From Coriaria nepalensis (Eukaryota; Streptophyta; Magnoliopsida; Cucurbitales; Coriariaceae), in contig CP114486.1 of NCBI GenBank assembly GCA_027186245.1, positions 9,252,501 to 9,316,500 of the forward strand: a stretch of DNA of 64,000 nt, read 5' to 3'. This document shows, piece by piece, positions 26,721 to 37,520 of the stretch (within the stretch, counting starts at the first letter, position 1; every line of letters starts with the position of its first letter). Made by a program: the position numbers and the translations under genes. Under the pieces are notes generated by a model, which was not told the origin of the DNA, made no database searches, and saw nothing but the letters and a program-made list of their open reading frames with translations.

Positions 26721-28956
26721 TAGACACGGAGCTCTTTATGTTAGTCTATACTTTGATCGGTTACATAAAAGGTTAGATCCAAAACCGGAAGTGGAATATT
26801 TTAAAATTTTTCTTATCGGACCAAATCTGACACGTAGATCAATCCTCACATGAATAAGCCAAGATCAAATAATACATGAATTACAGCAAGCACAAAAAAT
26901 TCCTTAGAAAAATATAAAGATAAAGATTGAGTGTACTTACATAATCTTGATACATAACCAAACAACTTCTCCTATAGCTCCACATGTTGAAGATGATAGG
27001 TTCCCACGTAACACCTTCTAATTGTAATCCACATGGTTCAGTTTTACTCGGTTAATTTATACTTCAAGATTTAATGCATGAATCGAGAACTTAAGGAAAG
27101 GGAAAATACTCTATTTTCTCCCACCACCAATTTCAAGTAAGAGGAACAAATGAGTTAGTTACTTCGGTTAATTTATAATGCTCTTAAAAGGGACTGGAGG
27201 GGCTCCTCTGCCCAGGCAAAGGAGTCATTTGTTCAACTGAGAACCGTTAAATCTTATTTTAAAATAGACCTAATAGATATGGGTGAGGCGGGGTAAAATA
27301 TTAGTCTTTATAAACTTAAAGGTCCTAAAAATAGTAAATTAAATTACACCTCATCCACAACCATTAGATCTATCTTAAAATAAGATCCAACGATTCTCAA
27401 TTAGGCAGATGACTCCTTTACCAAATTGGGCAAAGGAGCCCCCCAATCCTCTCCTTAAAGGTGTTCAGGTCGCATAAAAAGTACCTAAGCAATTTTAACT
27501 TAGTCAACTATTGATTATTGGCTTAGTTAAGATTTCACTTAATTAATTAAGTGAATAAGTGGGCTTGAACCACTCTGTATGTCCGGTCATGTACATGGAT
27601 CATATCCATGTCAATTTAATCAGTACTTAATTAAATTGGCTCATATCATAAATTATATGAGTCCATTAACGTGTTAATGTATAATTGTTGATAATAGACT
27701 TTATGACACTTTATTATATTAATTTTTAATTAAATCAGTATCCATGCTTAGTTGTGCTAGCATTACTACACGTTATTATTTTCAATAAATTAACAACTTA
27801 CCATTTTACCCTTATAGTCAAACTATTAGATAAATGATTATTTTACCCCTAAAATCGAAACTACCTATTTTCCTTATCCTTAAAGAAAACTTAACTAAGT
27901 TACTCCCGAACTTGACGTGTATAATCGATTAGATTCTACATCACACCAACATGATTGTTTTTATAACACTTTATGATTTATTTAATTCACAATTGAATTT
28001 GTTTAAATTTAAAACAACCTTTTAAGATAAACAGTTAATTTAATCATCTCATGATTAATTAATTTAAATCTCCAGGCGAAATTTGACTTATAGAAAAGTG
28101 TCAATGCTACCCTTGAGATGAGAAAGATTATCTTCCAAAAGAACCGGCAATGACTACAAAATTGTACAAGTATTGATCTTTCCAACTTTCTAAGATCTCA
28201 ATTTGTCCTAGGACATCGTTTAACTGCTAAACCATAATAGACAAATCATATGAACCATTATATTTTTAATGAACATAGACTATGATCTCATGACACTCTT
28301 TTCATATAATATTGCTTTGTCTAGAGATTTTCAGTTCAATAAAGAATATAATTAATAGGATTTATTTCTCAAAATACAGGAGCAATGAATTCAATTTTGA
28401 TTACTCAAAATCTTCATGTATAATATCTTATTCTCAATGGATCACCCCAATATAGCCTGTGGTTAAATGTCTTATTTCGGAATAATGTCAAAGTATAAAT
28501 CTGACACATAAGATATCATAATGATCTTAGGTCTGAGAATCACATGTACTGTAGTCACTAGATATTTCTCATTAATAGTTAGTACTCTTATCATTGAGAA
28601 TCATCTGAGTGTCTCATCATGATGTTATACTAACATCATTGGCAATGATAACGTCCATAAATGTAGATCATCTATCCAATAGTCTATTCAGAATTATCAA
28701 TATTTTTCTTGATAATCATATAACTAGGAACAATTTATATATTAAGTTTTAAGCAATATGCATCTCACCCGACATGATCTCTACATGACCTAATAAGCAC
28801 AACTCAAGATACCTGATTTTTTCATGACATATATATAATTAATGTACATAAAAATATAATTCCAACATAAGTAATAAACATGATAAATAATGCATGCATT
28901 AATAATAATGGATGATAATAATTATCACTTGCCAATATTTGTTATAAGATCATATC
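26721..28956. other. AT-rich LTR-like sequence without genes
   Basis: About 2.2 kb without coding capacity. It lies between copia fragments and is similar in composition and style to the probable solo LTR at 8172-10111. Termini were not determined. It contains the MITE at 27189-27454. Confidence 0.4.
27189..27454. mobile_element. Long-TIR foldback MITE
   Basis: Roughly the first and last 105 bp are inverted copies of each other. GGCTCCTCTGCCCA and CAAAGGAGTCATTTG on the left match, reverse-complemented, GGCTCCTTTGCCCA and TAAAGGAGTCATCTG on the right. They continue through TTGAGAATCGTTGGATCTTA-type sequence. The element is flanked by TTAAA on both sides (27184-27188 and 27455-27459), a likely target-site duplication. 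It has no coding capacity. Transcribed, it would form a long hairpin. The superfamily is not certain. Confidence 0.75.
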
Positions 28957-31120
28957 ACATTACAAATGTACCTGGTCAGGTCAAAATCCGATTGGTTCGA
29001 GGGATATACACTTCCAATCCCTCATTTATACTAAAGCCAATCGCTATATAATCTTATTCACATCTTGTTAGAATGTCGATTTTTCCTCTTGTGAGAATAG
29101 TATTCTAGTAAGTGGATTTGTTATGTTGTCAGAAATATTTATAGTTTCATCTTCTGAACCCTTTTAGATATGATGATTATGTCGTGATAATTGTTTGGAC
29201 TTTTTATGAGACTTACAGTTTCTTTGTATTTTCAATCGAATTGTTAACTTCATAGTACATTACTACAATGTTAATAATGTTGGAAACTATTCTAATTTCA
29301 AACATGAACTTATTTATTCAAATAAATCATTTTACTTCTTTTGTATAATCATGATGAATGTGTTCTTTATGGAGGTACGGTAGTTTCTTGGGGCTTGGAA
29401 CATTTCCATTTTGATTGTTCCTTCATTAAGAATATGGATCAATGAAATTGATTTACAATTATCAATATCATATTGAAAATATCGAGTCTATGTAATTTTC
29501 AGTCTTTTCAATTCATTATTCTTCATTGACCTAGAATAGACCTTTAGTTCTTCTCAATGACTAAAGAATATTTCCCATAACATCTTCATGCCATATTTTT
29601 TCAGATTTTCCCTTTACAACTGCTCATAATGCTTAAAGTTGTGGCATCGTCAGATCTTGTATATAAAATAGCATGCATGTATAAATTATAATTGCCGAAC
29701 TATATAGTTCATTACATACTTTCTTTCCTTTTATTTATATTTCATAAGCATCAAACTTTGAAAGTCCAGTTCTATGACACATTGATAGATGTCATCTCCG
29801 GAACAATCATGCTAAAACTTTTAGCATCAACTTTATATACTTACATTGAGTCAAGCCTATAAATCTCTTGGATCTATCTTTATAGATTTGTATCTACTAG
29901 ACAAAAGATTCCTTACCCAAAGTGGTTATGAAGAAGTTAATTGATAATTATAATTTCCCTAATTTCTAAAATGTCTACTATATTCTAAAGGGAAAGTAGT
30001 ATGTTATAAACTGATTTTATGGTTTCACTAATATGTTATAAACTGATTTTATGGTTTCACTAATACTATAATACTCCCATTGAAATTAATGGACTAATGG
30101 ATGCCATTCGCTTCAAATGAAAATCAAAATTTTTGAATGTCTTATCTAAATAATCCATAAGTGTACATGAAATCAATTTTGAATGTCTCATCTAAAAGAA
30201 TCGCTCAATCTTGAGAATATGAATTAATCCCTTGATTAATCCTTGTGTGTAACTTGTAAATGAAAATTTCAGCTATATCCATTTCTTGAGATTTCTGTTA
30301 TAAAATAATTTTTCACATTTATTATATTACAAAAATATGGTAATTACAAATTAAGCTTTAAATAGATTTGGTCTTGATTATAGTATAGAATGATTCTCTA
30401 TATAATAATCTGTCACATGCAAACCAAGCGATACAAGTCTAAGTTTTATCCATGCGTTGTTGTTCTTTTCTCAAAAGATTAATTTTCCTTCATTAGAGAA
30501 TTTCCCTTTAGAATGTATTTATCAAGTTTAAAACTAGATATGGCTTATGAAATCCATTTATTATTTTATATGCTAGTTAGCCATTTCTCGAGATTCAACA
30601 TTTGCTATAAAATCGTATCACATTAAAAATGTACCCATTCAGGTCAAAATCAGATTAGTTTGACGGACATATACTTTCAATCTCACTTATACTAAAGCCA
30701 ATCACAACATAATCTTATTCTCATCTTGTCAGGATGTCGATTTTTCCTCTTGTGATAAGAGTTTTCTAGTGAGTGGATTGGTTATGTTGTCAGAAATATT
30801 TATAGATTATATGTTTAATGTCACATCTTCTGAACTCTTTTACATATGATGACTATGTCGTGATAATTGTTTGGATTTCTAATGAGATCTTCAATTCCTT
30901 TGCATCTTCAATTGAATTGTTAACTTCATAGTACATTACTACAATGTTAATAATGTTGGAAACTATTCTAATTTCAAACATGAACTTATTTATTCAAATA
31001 AATCATTTTACTTCTTTTGTATAATCATGATGAATGTGTTCTTTATGGAGCTACGGTAGTTTCTTGGGGCTTGGAACATTTCCATTTTGATTGTTCCTTC
31101 ATTAAGAATCTGAATTAATG
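28957..31120 (-). repeat. Decayed copia pol end in two direct copies
   Basis: 28957-29430 and about 30600-31110 are direct copies of about 480-500 bp. They share, among much else, CATAGTACATTACTACAATG and TTCTTTATGGAG. Both carry on the minus strand a remnant of the copia RNase H end (NPLTRILFSQEE in the first copy). The 1.2 kb between them is AT-rich and also contains a 34-bp duplication around ATGTTATAAACTGATTTTAT (29999-30065). Confidence 0.7.
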
Positions 31121-31278
31121 AAATTGGAATGGTAATATTTCCAAGGCTATAGTTAAAATTCTCGAGCCACGATAAAATTTCTTAGGCTATAGTAAAAATA
31201 ACCAAGTAGGCCCGTAGTAAAAACTCATTGGGTAAATTGGTAAGTGGACTGATGTGACCTTACTTGGAATCACATGAA

Positions 31279-31480
31279 TCATGTGCTCCCACTTGCATAG
31301 TAAATTACTATAAAATTAGTTCCTTCTTTTAGTTTTGCCAATTGCTTTTTGATTGCATAGACATGAGGTCCATCTTGTTGAGTAAATTGCTCCTTAAGTT
31401 CTTCATATAATTCTTGAGCATTAATCATATAAGGGTAAAAGTGTGGGTCAAGTTTAGTCACGGGCTTTAGAGTCTTCATG
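31279..31480 (-). pseudogene. Copia gag fragment
   Basis: An open minus-strand stretch encodes YEELKEQFTQQDGPHVYAIK and KKQLAKLKEGTNF. This is the pattern of plant copia gag (loading/UBN2-type domain: D-L-K-E-R-F, N-G-P, L-K-Q-G-T). No start or Gag C-terminus is preserved. It lies in opposite orientation to the copia fragment to its right. Confidence 0.7.
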
Positions 31481-31674
31481 GGCTTAGGGACTACTCGGAT
31501 TTTAGAGAGAGACATAAAAAGAGTGAGATAGGAAGAAAAAGAGGTTGTAAGGAAACCATAGAAGATTTTGAAACTCACTGGGATTTTCTTGTAAACTCTT
31601 TGTTTGATTATAGTAGACAAAAAGAAACACCATTGCTGAATGTAGGACTTCATATTGAAATCTAAATCAGGATA

Positions 31675-32215
31675 AAAATCTTGTATTCTTCTTTACTTTT
31701 CTCAACTCCAGTATAATTACTCATTTAATTGCCTTACACCTATTATTATTCACTTGTTTGAGTCTATTATAGCTAAAATTGGTATTAGATCTAAGATTAG
31801 GTTGAAGTTTATGTTGAAGTTTATGTTGTTTAGAAAAGGAAACTTGTCCATATAATTTGAATTCTTAATAGCACACGTCGGGTGTTCAGCGAAACTACTG
31901 AGATGACTAGTGTTACTTCCAAGATATATATTAAGAAGGATTTAAAGTGAAAATCTTGTCTTCTCATTTACTTTTCTCTACTCCAGTATAATTACTCAAT
32001 TAATTACCCTAAAACTATCATTATTTCCTTGTTTGAGTATGTTATAACTAAAATTGGTGGCTAGGTTAAGGTTGAAGTTTATGTGGTTTAAAAAAAGAAA
32101 TTTGTCCATATTATTTGAATTCTTAACAACGCACGTCGGGTGTTCGATGAAATTACTAAGATGACTAGTCTTACTTCTAAGATAGATATTGAGAAGTTTG
32201 ATTAGCAATGAATTT
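31675..32215 (+). repeat. Tandemly duplicated copia leader, period about 275 bp
   Basis: Two successive copies (31675-31949 and 31950-32215) share ACTCCAGTATAATTACTCA and GCACGTCGGGTGTTC. The first contains TTGGTATTAGATC near 31780, close to the tRNA-Met primer-binding site TGGTATCAGAGC. The unit therefore appears to be LTR end, primer site and gag leader, duplicated. The second primer site is eroded. Confidence 0.7.
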
Positions 32216-33365
32216 GGGTTATGGAAGATGAGGATATTGATACATCTAAGCAATGTTTGTTTTGCAAAAGCACTAAGGGAGCATTTAAGCTTCCAGCTAC
32301 TATGGATGATGAGGAGAAGGAAGATGTGCTTGAAAGAGCAAATAATACTTTGATTCTTCCACTTTGTGACAAGGTGCTAAGAGAGATCGTGAAGATGAAG
32401 TCAGAAGCCGAGGTGTGGTTAAGGTTCAAATTTTGACATGACCAAGAATCTTTCTAACCAGTTATATCTCATGGAAAAGTTCTCCAATTTCAAGATGGCG
32501 GAGTGTAATGACCTACGGGATCATATCGATGATATCAACATGTTAACTATGGACTTGGAGAACATTGGGGTCACTTATGAGGATGAAGATAAGGCTTTGG
32601 TTTTGTTATATTCTTTGTCAAAGTCTTATGAGAGTTTTTTGGAAATTTTTTGACATGAAATGGAGACTAAGCTTTGAAAAATTTTATGGGAGCCCTAAAG
32701 TCTAAGAAATAATAACCAATAAATTATATTGATGAGCATAGCAAAGATTATTTAGTACTTAGAGGAAGACCTTGCAACATAGAGTTAAAGGGAAATCAAA
32801 AAGGCAAGTCAAAGTCCCATGGTGGCAAGAAGGTCTTAAGATGCTTCTTTTTCCATAAGAAGGGACACATGGAGAAATATTGTCCAAAGAGGAAGAAAGA
32901 AGTGAAGTCACAGGTAGGTGTTGGTGAAGTGGCTATTGTTCAACAAGATGAAGGCTATGAAAGTATGAATGTCTTTGTTGTTATAACAAAGCATTCAGAT
33001 AGGCAATGGATAATGAATTGGTTAGTTCCTTCCATATGACTCAAAATGAAGGTTGATTTCAAAATTAAAAGAAGATTGATGGCGGTCAAGTTTTGTTGGG
33101 GAAAACCAAACTGTATAAAATAGTGTGCATTGGCTTGATAGGGATCATGACTCATGATGAGATTGAGACAATCTTATCAAATGTTAGGCATGTTCCTGGG
33201 CTTCGAAAGAACCTTACATCAATATGTGTACTTTATTAACATGGATTTGATTGGAAGGGGAAAAAGGGCATCTTAAGGGTTTCTAAAGGGTCTCTAGTCG
33301 TGATAAAGGGGATTACACATAAATGTCTCTATGTACTTCAAGGAAGCACCATAAATGGTGTTTGA
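32216..33365 (+). pseudogene. Copia gag to pre-integrase, decayed
   Basis: In order on the + strand: a gag segment (LCDKVLREIVKMKSEAEVWL, 32221-32436), a second (LYLMEKFSNFKMAECNDL, then EDEDKALVLLYSLSKSYESF, 32438-32653), a zinc knuckle (CFFHKKGHMEKYCPKRKKE, about 32840-32905), and the pre-integrase segment VRHVPGLRKNLTSI followed by LRVSKGSLVVIKG and CLYVLQGST (33180-33355). Stops and frameshifts occur throughout, and integrase, RT and RNase H are missing. Confidence 0.85.
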
Positions 33366-33659
33366 TACTCAACATGGTACTTCATACGGGACTTTATAAG
33401 ATTCTCGCATGACTTTATCTCACTAACATGATCATTCTAAAGTACACATGTTCTAGGGATGTCGAAACGAGAATCCTACCGGTCAGGTAAAAGCCTCACA
33501 CTATGTAAAACTTTCCTTGAGTAGTAAGACCATGCCGCTAACTTTCCTTAGCAAAACATATTGCATCAATGAAAAGAGAATTCATTAAAATTCAAGTTAC
33601 ATAGTCAACTAAAATATGGTACAAATGAACCATATGTGCTAACTTGTCACATCTTTCAG

Positions 33660-34042
33660 TCTAGGAGTATTAGTCGGAGGGAAAATTTATTGTTCATCAT
33701 CTACTTGATTATCAGGGTCATGCTCATTATCAAATGGATCACCTTCCTCGTCTTGATCATGAGAGAAGGGATAACCTTCAACCATATATACCCATGAGAT
33801 TGATTGACTTTATTACTTTCTTCAAGGATTTCCATCCTTGAGGAATCAACTCCATTAACATCACTGTCAGTAACTTCACCAACTTCACTAGGATCACTCT
33901 CTTCAATCTCTACTTGCTTCTTCCTTCTGGTAGGAGGTGAGGAACCTATATACGTCCTCGTCTTCTTACTAGATGGGGTCACAAGTTTCTTCTTTATGTT
34001 ACCTTTTTTACTCCCTCCTATGTATTTGCAGGAGATATGCAT
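33660..34042 (-). pseudogene. Unrecognised acidic protein fragment
   Basis: An open minus-strand frame of 113 codons (34042-33701) is basic at first (KKTRTYIGSSPPTRRKKQ) and then acidic (EIEESDPSEVGEVTDSD). After one apparent frameshift near 33790 the acidic character continues (HDQDEEGDPFDNEHDPDNQ) to about 33690. The composition is like the tail of a nuclear or transposon protein. No family was recognised, and a hAT-type insertion lies 100 bp upstream. Confidence 0.35.
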
Positions 34043-34140
34043 GTTATAAATTTCATAATGGCTAATAAATTATTACGTACTCGGATTTGAAGAAACTATA
34101 TATCACGGGAAAAAAAATGAAGGATAACCATAGTAGCAAT

Positions 34141-34735
34141 TAGGGGCGAGCAGGTCGCTCCGAACCAGATTGAACCGCATCGAACCGCACGTTTCGGTGC
34201 GGTACAGTAGGTTTCCTCCCCCAAACAATTATGCGGTTCGGTGAGGTGTGCGAGGCCCCACAATATGATTTTTTTTAAAGAATATATGAACTATATATAC
34301 TTTGATGATACGATTATATATATTTTGATACTTTGATTCGAGGCGTCGAGCATCTCGAAGATCTATTTTATTTTGTATGCTTATAATGCATATTTTGATA
34401 CTTTCATGATAAGTTAAAATAATAATCAAAGTTGTGATACTCGACGGGTCGAAGGTCCCATCGACCTGGGCCATCGACCCGGGCCTTTAACCCGTCGAGT
34501 AAACTAGCATCTAAACCGCACACCTATTACTATATTATTTATGCTACAACAAAGCATTTTTTTTGTCATTAAAAATTTAAAAAACAAAGAATTAAAAACC
34601 GCAGCCCACACCACAACTGCACCAAAATTTACTGATGTGGTGTCCAAAATATAAAAATGTGGTGTAGTGTCAGGCGATGCGCATCGCAAAATTTTGGTGC
34701 GGTGTGGTGCCGAAACCGCACTGTGCACATACCTA
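34141..34735. mobile_element. Non-autonomous hAT-type element (595 bp)
   Basis: The left end TAGGGGCGAGCAGG and the reverse complement of the right end TAGGTATGTGCACAG are both variants of the TAGGGGTGTGCA-type terminus of plant hAT MITEs. The flanks GTAGCAAT (34133-34140) and GTAACAAT (34736-34743) agree at 7 of 8 positions, as expected of an 8-bp hAT target-site duplication. Subterminal GCGGTTCGGT and GGTGCGGTGTGG motifs are abundant. It has no transposase. Confidence 0.7.
34438..34501. repeat. GC-rich hairpin nested in the hAT-type element
   Basis: The arms TACTCGACGGGT (34438-34449) and ACCCGTCGAGTA (34490-34501) are perfect reverse complements. They continue imperfectly inward, with CGACCTGGG and CGACCCGGG in the loop region. 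It is far more GC-rich than its surroundings and could be a still smaller nested insertion. Confidence 0.75.
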
Positions 34736-34859
34736 GTAACAATAATACTAATAGTCTTACGTTTCTATGAGCTTGTGACCTTCGCAAATGCCATGTTTGC
34801 ATGCTTGATAGTCCCACTAGTTGGCAACCTAATTGACATCTTTGAAGGGTAGGACTTCG

Positions 34860-35339
34860 TAACTTTCCTACTTGTAGAGACCTCCCGAATGTAATGACTA
34901 AACATCAATCAAGAGTGATTATTCCTTACAGATCGTGTGTTGAAAGTTAAGTGAATGAAACGGATATTGTGGATAACGATTAGAAAATGATCACGCAAGC
35001 GTCTATTTTTCCAAACAATTTAGATTGCAAAAAGGTAGTAAAATGTTATTCATTCATCTCACTTAACTCATCAAAATTAGTAATTATTTTTAATCTTTAA
35101 ATTTTATTTTGATGGGACATTACTACTTTCTATAAAGCTAATATATATGTTATATATGTTAGTTATATGATTGTTCTTGCCTTAGAATTTATGTTCTAAT
35201 TAGATTCAATCCGAAAAAAATGTTAATTTACCATATCTGATGCATGTATAAATAAATCCAAACCCTAATTATGCATGCAATGGTTATTTCTGACATAATA
35301 ACATCACAACAGATTATATGTTCTCCTGAATATCATGCA
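34860..35339. other. No feature seen
   Basis: AT-rich sequence without recognisable coding or repeat structure. Confidence 0.5.
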
Positions 35340-35850
35340 TTCAATTAAGTTGATAACTTATACACATTAAGATTCACTCTCACAAGCAATTAACCCTATC
35401 GGGTCATACTCAATTAACTTGATGGACATTATATTTTTAAAGACTACCAAATTGAGATATAAACACAAAATGCCTAAGAACAACCTGCATATCAAGACTG
35501 GATACATGTGATCAATCTAATAGTGTTAAAATATATTATACCCTTAGAAATCTCCTCATTAATTGCATTCAAGTGACAAATTTTCAATCATGACATAATT
35601 AATATAATTTCCCTAAGTAGAAGAACCAATAATTTCATAATTTGGAATCAAATTCACTTTATCCTCCCAAAAATTGAAATAAAAACCAATCTTGTCCAAT
35701 ACAGAAACATAAATTAAATTGCTTCTAAATAACAATACGGTGTTATCTAAAACTAACTGAAAACTAGACTTTAAATTTAACCTAACAGTTCCTATAAATT
35801 TCCCTAGCACTTCTACATCTAGCGTTTTGACTCATGATCTCTAGGTTTTC
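35340..35850 (-). mobile_element. Copia family A, third fragment
   Basis: 35430-35610 repeats the sequence around 5750-5950 and 10250-10440 (ATATAAACACAAAAT, then ATATCAAGACT, then CATTAATTGCATTCAA). Next to it, the minus strand encodes a protease-region piece with LNLKSSFQLVLDNTVLLFRS and FNFWEDKVNLIPNYEIIGSS (35613-35830). Neither LTR nor the remainder of pol is present. Confidence 0.7.
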
Positions 35851-36452
35851 GTTTGCTTATAAACCCCTGCAAAATAATTGGCGCATGAACAGTAAATCCA
35901 CCAAATAATTAATAGAAATTCTTATTAAATTAGACTCAAAGCAAACAAAAGCATGAAAATTACCTTCTTCGTTATCCTTATTTTTCTTCTCTCTACCCAT
36001 GAAGAATATCACCTCATTCTTATTTTTCTTCTTGAAGCAAACAAATATAGTGGGAGCACTATTTAATGTTTATATACTTGTCTAGGTATCCTCTTTAATA
36101 GTAACTCTAACTATCTTGTATCATTGAGAAAGATGTAAAATTTTCTAAAATAAAGAGAGGTCTAGACGGATTGTTCTATGACAGATTCATATATGATTTA
36201 TTTATATGTTTTTTGATCTATATTTTAAATCTGATACATTTTATATATTACCAAAGGTATATATTTATAGTAACGGAACTCAGATCTGAACTTCGGCTCA
36301 GGAACTTCTCTCTTTCCGTCTCCCATATAAATAGGCAAAGTTTCAAATTTTAACTCCTCGAGTCTACTGTCTACACTATATATACATGTGTCAGTGTGTG
36401 TGGTTAACGGAGGTACTTAATATATGCGGTTTATAATCCGAGGACAAGAAAA
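35851..36452. other. No feature seen
   Basis: AT-rich sequence. Its right end is the immediate 5' flank of the TAF6 pseudogene. Confidence 0.5.
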
Positions 36453-36925
36453 ATGAGTATCGTGTCTAAGGAAATATAGAGGTTATTGTTCAATGTATTG
36501 GGATTAACAACTTGTCTTCAGATGTTGCACTCGATTGAGCTTGCCCCGGAAGTTGAATATTGACCAGGCGAGATTATATCGTGGGCTATCAAATGCATGT
36601 GTTGTCACTGGCAACAATGTTGATACAGCAGATGATGTTGAAAGCAGATGATGTTGAAAGCAGATGATGTTGATACAGCAGTTGTTTGTCACTGGCAAGC
36701 AATTGAAGGTGTGCGTGCAGCCTGCAATCCCCACCGGAAAGGCTCCTGTGAAGTGATCGCAGCTCCTAATTCTGATGCCAAAAATAGTAAATTAAAAGGA
36801 TGATGGAGTTCCTATCCACAGTAAATTACCTGTAAAGCATGTAGTGTCCAAAAAGCTTCAGCTGTACTTTGACAACATCACCGGGCTTGTTGTTAGTAGG
36901 TCTCAAAACAAGCAATGATTCGACA
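36453..36925 (+). pseudogene. TAF6 pseudogene (TFIID/SAGA histone-fold subunit)
   Basis: Starting at an ATG, the + strand gives MSIVSKE, then after one frameshift IEVIVQCIGINNLSSDVAL, then after another ELAPEVEY and AIKCM. This is the N-terminal histone fold of TAF6. Next come DDVDTA-type repeats, then AVVCHWQAIEGV and EVIAAPNSDAKNSK, and last VPIHSKLPVKHVVSKKLQL with YFDNITGLVVSRS. These are consecutive TAF6 landmarks (DTEIVCHWLAIEGVQP and LPVKHVLSRELQLYF in functional proteins). About 50 residues between the histone fold and CHW are missing, and a GCAGATGATGTTGAAA unit is repeated at the junction. The C-terminal HEAT domain is absent. No introns interrupt the segments, so a truncated processed copy is likely. 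Several stops make it non-functional. Confidence 0.75.
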
Positions 36926-37520
36926 CTATGTGACATCCGTAACCAGATATGCTTTTAGCGAATAAAAAAGGATGAGATGAAGAGGCATGAAGCCTAGTGG
37001 GCCTATGGGGCATTGCTGCGTGCAGCTGGCATGTGCATCTAAGAAATCTGCTCTCCATGCTCAGGTCTGGAAGGATGATTTGGTTTCCAGACGTGGCCTC
37101 ACATCTCTGTTTGACATGTTTGGTGAAAGCTATCCATTTTAATCAATTTGATAGTCGTTTGTACCCTTTTTCAATCAAAGAAATCACTGTTCCAAAAAAA
37201 TATGTTTGTAACATCCCCATAACACAATGAATCATATACCATTTTCACCCCAGAATTTTAATGGGATCAAAAGCTATAAGAAGAAGAATGTGCATAAAAT
37301 TCGACAGCAAACAATGAATCATTTATCATGTAGAAACCTTCTTTTTTTTCTTTTTACAGAAGAATGCACATGTATATATGCAAGAATCTCTAGCATCTGA
37401 GAGAACGAATTGCAAATCTATGAGAAGAGAGGAACCAAAAAAAGATAACTCAAATGAGCAGAACCCCACAAACTAATTACTCAAATACCGTCTCTCCTCT
37501 CATCCACATAGACAAATTAC
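36926..37520. other. Intergenic, 3' flank of TDM1-like gene
   Basis: Any continuation of the TAF6 copy is unrecognisable here. The last 200 bp probably include the 3' UTR of the gene on the minus strand. Confidence 0.4.
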
